Shown piece by piece: positions 56,814-61,459 of a stretch of DNA of 61,459 bases; the stretch's first letter is position 1; each line of letters opens with the position of its first letter. Both the position numbers and the translations under genes were made by a program. Location: positions 1 to 61,459 of the IMG/VR virus record IMGVR_UViG_3300032299_000267. The stretch is one strand, 5' to 3'. The notes under the pieces were generated by a model, which did no database searches, was not told the DNA's origin, and saw only the letters and a list, made by a program, of their open reading frames with translations. The stretch comes from a virus.

Positions 56814-57545
56814 ATGAAAACAATCAGTAGGAAACAGGCAAGGGAAGCTATACAGACTAAAGGGCTAGAAGGTGCGCTTCACTTAGGGAAAACAAACCTA
56901 ACAGCCAAACAGAGACGCTTTGCAGAGGGGATAGTATTAGAGGGTCTTACTGGTGCGGATGCTTACCGGCAGGCATATGACACAAAGGGCAGACCGCAAA
57001 TCGCAGGTGTTGAAGCACATAAGCTTAAGACTAACCCTAAGGTTGCCAATGTGATGGAAGCACTAGAGCGGGCGAAAGAGGCGAGCGCATCGCATTCCGC
57101 CGAATCTTTGAGGGCATTGTGCGTTAGTACGTTGGTTGACGTTGCCACCAACTCGGATCGTGATGCTGTGCGCGTTGCTGCGGTTCGTGTACTTGGTTCG
57201 GTTGTAGGCGTTGATGCGTATCGGGAGACTAAGCGCATAGAGACTGTCAAAGATAGCGACGAGATAAAGCAGCAAATCATGGCGCAACTCAAAGGGATGA
57301 TGCTAGGTACTGACGACGCCGTTACAGTTGACGCCACAGATCTGCTCGCCGAGCTTGCCGGTGACGCAAATCAGCCATGCTTAGACCCCACCGCACCCCC
57401 ACCATGCCAATCTGACAACGGGACTCCGGCTGACTCTATACATACTATTCCACTCGAACAGTCCGGTGATTTTTCAGAAGACCCCCCCTTACCTTTAGAT
57501 TCATCCACCCCCCAGGGGGATATATTTTTGGAAAAAGGAAAATAG
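56814..57545 (+). CDS. terS: Terminase small subunit
   Basis: A 243-residue protein. Residues 28-60 (LTAKQRRFAEGIVLEGLTGADAYRQAY) are the helix-turn-helix of TerS, which binds packaging sites, and the middle is helical for oligomerisation (EALERAKEASASHSAESLRA). The C-terminal 70 residues are Pro/Asp-rich and disordered, and may bind TerL. It is followed by an operator palindrome and two small genes, then TerL. RBS is weak. Confidence 0.83.
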   Translation: MKTISRKQAREAIQTKGLEGALHLGKTNLTAKQRRFAEGIVLEGLTGADAYRQAYDTKGRPQIAGVEAHKLKTNPKVANVMEALERAKEASASHSAESLRALCVSTLVDVATNSDRDAVRVAAVRVLGSVVGVDAYRETKRIETVKDSDEIKQQIMAQLKGMMLGTDDAVTVDATDLLAELAGDANQPCLDPTAPPPCQSDNGTPADSIHTIPLEQSGDFSEDPPLPLDSSTPQGDIFLEKGK

Positions 57546-57555
57546 TTATCAAACG

Positions 57556-57581
57556 GGTATCTGTAAATTCTTACAGATACC
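57556..57581. promoter_or_regulatory. 26-bp palindrome, copy 2 (putative operator)
   Basis: The same GGTATCTGTAA-ATTC-TTACAGATACC as at 44125-44150. The flank GTTATCAAAC to the left matches the right flank of copy 1 in reverse. Its right flank has TTGACAAC. It lies 99 bases before the start of the LexA-type winged-helix gene and 10 bases after the TerS stop. Confidence 0.82.
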
Positions 57582-57679
57582 CTGTTGACAACATTTACAA
57601 AATGGCAGATCTTTTGATAAATCGGGACATGACGGCGAAGAGGAAAGATTTGTCGTATGAGGAGTGTATGGAGGTAGCT

Positions 57680-57904
57680 ATGACGCCTGCGCAACGTGAG
57701 GTGTTTTTGTGTATAGACGAGTGGTGGAAGAAGTATGGGTTTGGGCCTTCTATACGGGATATATGTGATGTGAGGGGTAAGACTGGTATGGGGAATACGT
57801 CTGACATCATAAATAGGCTGGTCAAGCTTGGCGTGCTGAAAAAGGTTAAGGGCGCGGGCAGGAGTGTGAGACCGGTGTATATAAACTTTAGGACGCTGGA
57901 ATAA
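57680..57904 (+). CDS. Stand-alone LexA-type winged-helix protein
   Basis: A 74-residue protein. I chose ATG 57680 since GGAGG lies five bases upstream, whereas the longer frame from ATG 57602 has no RBS. MTPAQREVFLCIDEWWKKYG, FGPSIRDICDVRG and DIINRLVKLGVLKKVKGAGR reproduce the LexA DNA-binding domain (LTxRQxEVLxxI...GxPPSxREIA...HLxxLxxKGxI). The protease domain is absent. It likely binds the palindrome just upstream and the one at 44.13 kb. Could act as a repressor that times late and early genes. Confidence 0.75.
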   Translation: MTPAQREVFLCIDEWWKKYGFGPSIRDICDVRGKTGMGNTSDIINRLVKLGVLKKVKGAGRSVRPVYINFRTLE

Positions 57905-57910
57905 CCTGAG

Positions 57911-58117
57911 ATGAATAAGCTATCAGATAGAGAACTGTTACTGGAAGCGTTCGAGCTTCTATATACCATTTACAGAAATCAGAATGGCACAAGGTATAAA
58001 AGAGATATCAGTGTTTACCCTACGCTATCAAGAATTAAAAATCGATTGGAAGAAACTATGAATAATGGGTATAGTCCGGCTGAAGAAAGAAAGAAGGCGA
58101 ACGGGCAGTGGACTTAA
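57911..58117 (+). CDS. Small helical protein before large terminase
   Basis: A 68-residue helical protein (KLSDRELLLEAFELLYTIYR, then VYPTLSRIKNRLEETM) ending basic. Its 3' end overlaps the TerL GTG by 10 bases. It may be a packaging accessory or an unrelated small gene. No family recognised. Confidence 0.62.
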   Translation: MNKLSDRELLLEAFELLYTIYRNQNGTRYKRDISVYPTLSRIKNRLEETMNNGYSPAEERKKANGQWT

Positions 58118-59583
58118 GTGAACTGATAGGAAAGCTTCCTGCCAACGAGCAGGAGAAATTACTGGAGCAGGTGAGCCAGTATAAGGATGCTGTCACGCGG
58201 GAGAAAGCGCAAAAGTCGTTCATGGCGTTCGTGCATGAAATGTGGCCTGGGTTTATACACGGCAGGCATCATGCTCTTATGGCAAAGAAGTTTGAGGAGA
58301 TAGCTGAGGGTAAGTTAAAGAGGCTGATCATCAACATGCCGCCGCGACATACCAAATCAGAGTTTGCTAGTTACTTACTGCCGAGTTGGTTCTTGGGGAA
58401 GTACCCAAATAAGAAAGTAATCCAGACATCTAACACGGCGGAATTAGCTGTGGGGTTTGGTAGGAAGGTTAGGAACTTAGTTGATAGCGACCAGTATTCG
58501 AAAATCTTCCCAGGGGTCGGTCTCCGTGCGGATTCCAAGGCGGCGGGGCGTTGGGCAACTAGCCACGGCGGGGATTATTTTGCTATCGGTGTTGGCGGTA
58601 CCGTTACTGGTAAGGGTGCTGACCTACTAATAATAGATGACCCGCACTCGGAACAAGAGGCGAAGTTAGCTCAGGGTGATCCGACGGTATTTGACAGTGT
58701 GTACGAGTGGTATACATCTGGCCCGCGTCAGCGTTTGCAACCAGGTGGCGCAATTATTGTCGTGATGACACGCTGGTCGGATAAAGATCTGACTGGCAAG
58801 GTGTTGAAAAGTGACGCGACAGACTGGGAAGTGATAGAACTGCCAGCGATTTTGCCCTCTGGCAACAGTTTGTGGCCTGAATTCTGGCCGCTAGAAGAAT
58901 TAGAGGCGTTAAAAGAGGAACTTCCGCCCTATAAATGGAACGCTCAGTACCAGCAGCAGCCTACGGGCGAAGAAGGTGCGCTGGTAAAGCGGGAATGGTG
59001 GAAGAGATGGGACGGAAATAGAGCGCCGCCCTGCGAATTTATCATCCAAAGCTGGGATACGGCGTTCACAAAAAGCCAGAGGGCTGACTATTCTGCGTGT
59101 ACAACATGGGGCGTGTTCTACAAAGACGAGAATGAGAGCGATGTAAACATCATTTTGCTTGATTCGTGGAAGGATAAGCTGGAATTTCCTGAATTAAAGG
59201 CAAAAGCTAAGGAAATGTACGACGAATGGGAGCCTGATGCTTGCATTATTGAGGCAAAAGCAGCCGGGGCACCGCTGATATTTGAGTTACGAAGGATGGG
59301 TGTGTACGTACAAGACTACACACCAACTAGAGGTAACGATAAGTTCGTGCGATTGAACAGTGTTACTGACTTATTTTCATCTGGCAAGGTTTGGGCACCA
59401 GAAACTAGGTGGGCGGACGAGGTTATCGAAGAAATGGCACGGTTCCCGAACGCGGAACACGATGACTTGGTCGATAGCACGGTGCAAGCCCTTATGAGAT
59501 TTAGGCAAGGCGGATTTTTGCGGCTTGATTCCGACGAAGAAGACGATCCTATCGAATTCCGTCGCAAGCGCGTTTACTACTAA
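58108..59583 (+). CDS. terL: Terminase large subunit (ATPase-nuclease)
   Basis: A 491-residue protein starting at GTG 58108. The ATPase has Walker A MPPRHTKS (77-84), Walker B DLLIIDDPH (172-180), and coupling motif VVMTRWSD (218-225). The nuclease has SWDTAF (Asp317), IIEAKAAG (Glu382) and EHDDLVD (450-456), the usual acidic cluster. It drives DNA into the prohead and cuts it. It lies just upstream of the portal, with AAGGA before the portal start. The motifs fit a headful or cos-type terminase; which one is not decidable here. Confidence 0.92.
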   Translation: MDLSELIGKLPANEQEKLLEQVSQYKDAVTREKAQKSFMAFVHEMWPGFIHGRHHALMAKKFEEIAEGKLKRLIINMPPRHTKSEFASYLLPSWFLGKYPNKKVIQTSNTAELAVGFGRKVRNLVDSDQYSKIFPGVGLRADSKAAGRWATSHGGDYFAIGVGGTVTGKGADLLIIDDPHSEQEAKLAQGDPTVFDSVYEWYTSGPRQRLQPGGAIIVVMTRWSDKDLTGKVLKSDATDWEVIELPAILPSGNSLWPEFWPLEELEALKEELPPYKWNAQYQQQPTGEEGALVKREWWKRWDGNRAPPCEFIIQSWDTAFTKSQRADYSACTTWGVFYKDENESDVNIILLDSWKDKLEFPELKAKAKEMYDEWEPDACIIEAKAAGAPLIFELRRMGVYVQDYTPTRGNDKFVRLNSVTDLFSSGKVWAPETRWADEVIEEMARFPNAEHDDLVDSTVQALMRFRQGGFLRLDSDEEDDPIEFRRKRVYY

Positions 59584-59591
59584 GGACTACT

Positions 59592-61459
59592 ATGGCGACA
59601 AATTTTGACAAAGCTCTCTACCAAGCCCCACAAGGACTAGATTCTACTGAGGATATGGATGGGATTGAGATTGAGATTGAAGATCCTGAGTCTGTATCTA
59701 TAGGACTAGGTGATTTAGAGATTGATATCGAGCCAGAGCGGGAGTCGACCGACGATTTTGACGCCAATCTAGCCGAATACATGGATGAGGGCGAGTTGCA
59801 GGAGTTGGCTGGTGACTTGCTGTCTGACTTTGATGACGATATCGACGCCCGCAAAGACTGGATGCAGACGTATGTCGATGGCTTAGAACTATTGGGGATG
59901 AAAATTGAAGAACGATCAGAACCATGGGAAGGTGCATGTGGCGTTTATCATCCGCTGCTATCTGAGGCTCTTGTCAAGTTCCAAGCCGAGACGATTATGG
60001 AGACATTCCCAGCTGCGGGGCCAGTTAAAACTAAGATTATTGGTAAGGAAACACCTGCGAAGAAGGAAGCTGCTGAACGTGTGCAAGATGACATGAATTA
60101 TCAGCTCACCGAAGTCATGGTTGAGTACCGTCCAGAGCATGAGCGTATGGCATGGGGCTTAGGCCTATCAGGCAATGCATTTAAGAAGGTGTACTTTGAT
60201 CCTAGTCTAAATAGACAGGTGGCTTTGTTTATTCCGGCTGAAGATGTGGTCGTTCCTTATGGCGCTTCTAATCTAGAGACAGCCAACCGTATGACCCATG
60301 TCATGCGCAAGACCAAGAATGATCTGCGCCGCTTGATGGTGGCTGGGTTCTATAAAGATGTCGACCTGCCGGAGCCACAGAATACGTTAGACGATGTAGA
60401 AAAGAAGATTGCGGAGCGTATGGGGTTCCGCGCTACGTCGGACGATAGATATAAATTGTTAGAAATGCAGGTATATCTAGATCTGCCAGGCTATGAGGAT
60501 AAAGATGAAAAGGGCAAGAAGACTGGTATTGGTCTCCCATACATTGTAACTATCGAAAAAAATTCTCAAGAGATTTTAGCTATCAGAAGGAACTGGCACC
60601 CTGATGATGAGACATGTCAAAAGAGGAACCACTTTGTACACTACCCATATATCCCCGGCTTTGGCTTCTATGCATTCGGTCTTATCCATCTTATTGGTGC
60701 TTTTGCTAAGTCTGGTACTTCTATCATTCGTCAGCTGGTTGATGCTGGCACTTTATCGAATCTGCCTGGCGGTCTTAAGACTAAGGGGATGCGGGTCAAG
60801 GGTGATGACACTCCAATTTCTCCCGGCGAGTTCCGAGATGTGGACGTTGCCTCCGGCACGATCAGGGACAATATTCTCCCGCTTCCGTACAAAGAGCCAA
60901 GCCAAGTCCTCCTAGCTTTAATGAACCAGATCGTTGACGAAGGTCGACGGTTTGCTGGCGCGGCAGATTTGAAGATTGCAGATATGTCGTCCAACTCCCC
61001 AGTTGGCACAACACTGGCCATTCTAGAGAGAACACTCAAGGTAATGTCAGCAGTTCAGGCGCGTGTTCACTACGCGATGAAGCAAGAATTAAAACTGCTG
61101 AAAGAAATTATTGCTGACTACACGCCGGAAGAGTATGAGTACGAGCCGGTTCAAGGTTCGCGCCGCGCCAAGAAATCTGACTATGACTTAGTAGATGTAA
61201 TTCCAGTCTCCGATCCTAACGCTGCCACTATGGCGCAAAAGGTTGTCCAGTATCAGGCCGTTATGCAAATGGCGCAGGCCAATCCGCAGATCTATGACTT
61301 GGTGGAATTGAATCGCCAGATGCTGGAAGTCTTAGGCATTAAGAACATTGGCAAGCTGGTGCCGAGCGCAGAAGACTTTAAGCCTAAAGACCCAGTTCAA
61401 GAAAACATGAATGTTCTTAATGGCAAACCCGTTAAGGCGTTTATCTATCAGGATCATGA
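59592..61459 (+). CDS. Portal protein, N-terminal part (continues at position 1)
   Basis: ATG 59592 has AAGGA seven bases upstream. The frame is open to the window end and continues from position 2 of the window, giving 823 residues after removing the 123-base overlap. Residues 1-60 are very acidic. The core reads KDWMQTYVDGLELLGMKIEE, SEPWEGACGVYHPLLSEALV, YIPGFGFYAFGLIHLIGAFA and SNSPVGTTLAILERTLKVMS, typical of large podoviral portals. The portal forms the dodecameric DNA gate at one vertex. Length exceeds P22 gp1 (725). Confidence 0.87.
   Translation, partial: MATNFDKALYQAPQGLDSTEDMDGIEIEIEDPESVSIGLGDLEIDIEPERESTDDFDANLAEYMDEGELQELAGDLLSDFDDDIDARKDWMQTYVDGLELLGMKIEERSEPWEGACGVYHPLLSEALVKFQAETIMETFPAAGPVKTKIIGKETPAKKEAAERVQDDMNYQLTEVMVEYRPEHERMAWGLGLSGNAFKKVYFDPSLNRQVALFIPAEDVVVPYGASNLETANRMTHVMRKTKNDLRRLMVAGFYKDVDLPEPQNTLDDVEKKIAERMGFRATSDDRYKLLEMQVYLDLPGYEDKDEKGKKTGIGLPYIVTIEKNSQEILAIRRNWHPDDETCQKRNHFVHYPYIPGFGFYAFGLIHLIGAFAKSGTSIIRQLVDAGTLSNLPGGLKTKGMRVKGDDTPISPGEFRDVDVASGTIRDNILPLPYKEPSQVLLALMNQIVDEGRRFAGAADLKIADMSSNSPVGTTLAILERTLKVMSAVQARVHYAMKQELKLLKEIIADYTPEEYEYEPVQGSRRAKKSDYDLVDVIPVSDPNAATMAQKVVQYQAVMQMAQANPQIYDLVELNRQMLEVLGIKNIGKLVPSAEDFKPKDPVQENMNVLNGKPVKAFIYQDH
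61337..61459. repeat. Terminal direct repeat, right copy
   Basis: Identical to 1-123. Shows that the sequence is closed or circularly permuted; see the left copy. Confidence 0.97.

Noticed and set aside
57602-57904. Longer start (ATG 57602) for the LexA-type gene
   Set aside because: No Shine-Dalgarno, while ATG 57680 has GGAGG five bases upstream and matches the LexA N-terminus.

Overview
The window is a complete, circularly closed tailed-phage genome. Its first 123 bases are repeated exactly at its end (1-123 = 61337-61459), and the portal gene runs in frame across that join, so the unique genome is 61,336 bp. The repeat looks like an assembly overlap. I see no integrase, tape-measure protein, sheath, DNA polymerase or RNA polymerase. 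The large portal (823 residues), the adaptor and nozzle-type proteins, and a run of very large internal-virion-like proteins suggest a podovirus-type virion. The gene style resembles uncultured freshwater or marine phages of Gram-negative bacteria; the host is not determined by the sequence, though the LPS-sugar genes favour a Gram-negative proteobacterium.

Layout. (1) 56.8-61.4 kb and 0-33.1 kb, plus strand: small and large terminase, portal, a GroES-like co-chaperonin, scaffold, major capsid, many small Lys/Gly-rich proteins that share a C-terminal tag, adaptor proteins, tail appendage proteins with LamG and pentapeptide-like repeats, holin, lysozyme, nozzle-like protein and four ejection-type proteins, ending with a 1903-residue protein carrying HExxH and LPD38-like regions. 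(2) 44.0-33.1 kb, minus strand: a recombination block (PD-(D/E)XK nuclease, ERF annealase, SSB-like protein), then a translationally coupled glycan cassette (GT10, two GT-A glycosyltransferases, RfbH/E1 dehydrase, split transketolase, NAD-dependent epimerase/reductase), then three small zinc-binding proteins. (3) 44.1-54.0 kb, plus strand: a candidate structured RNA, a metallophosphoesterase, a hyperacidic protein, a 500-bp pentanucleotide-periodic G-rich tract, a GT23-like fucosyltransferase, a sugar C-methyltransferase, a ParB-like protein, an SF2 helicase and a Toprim primase. (4) 56.6-54.0 kb, minus strand: about twelve tiny genes, eight of which have nearly identical ribosome-binding leaders.

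How it fits together. The leftward promoter at 44.06 kb sits inside an 11-bp-arm operator. A separate 26-bp palindrome occurs twice, once between the divergent operons at 44.13 kb and once just upstream of a stand-alone LexA-type winged-helix gene at 57.6 kb, which suggests one regulator with two operators. The RNA at 44.2 kb contains an 11-base segment exactly complementary to the Shine-Dalgarno leaders of the 56-kb genes. The two sets of sugar genes together look like machinery for making and transferring a branched 3,6-dideoxy or C-methylated sugar onto host LPS or the virion. All assignments come from reading motifs by eye; no database search was run.
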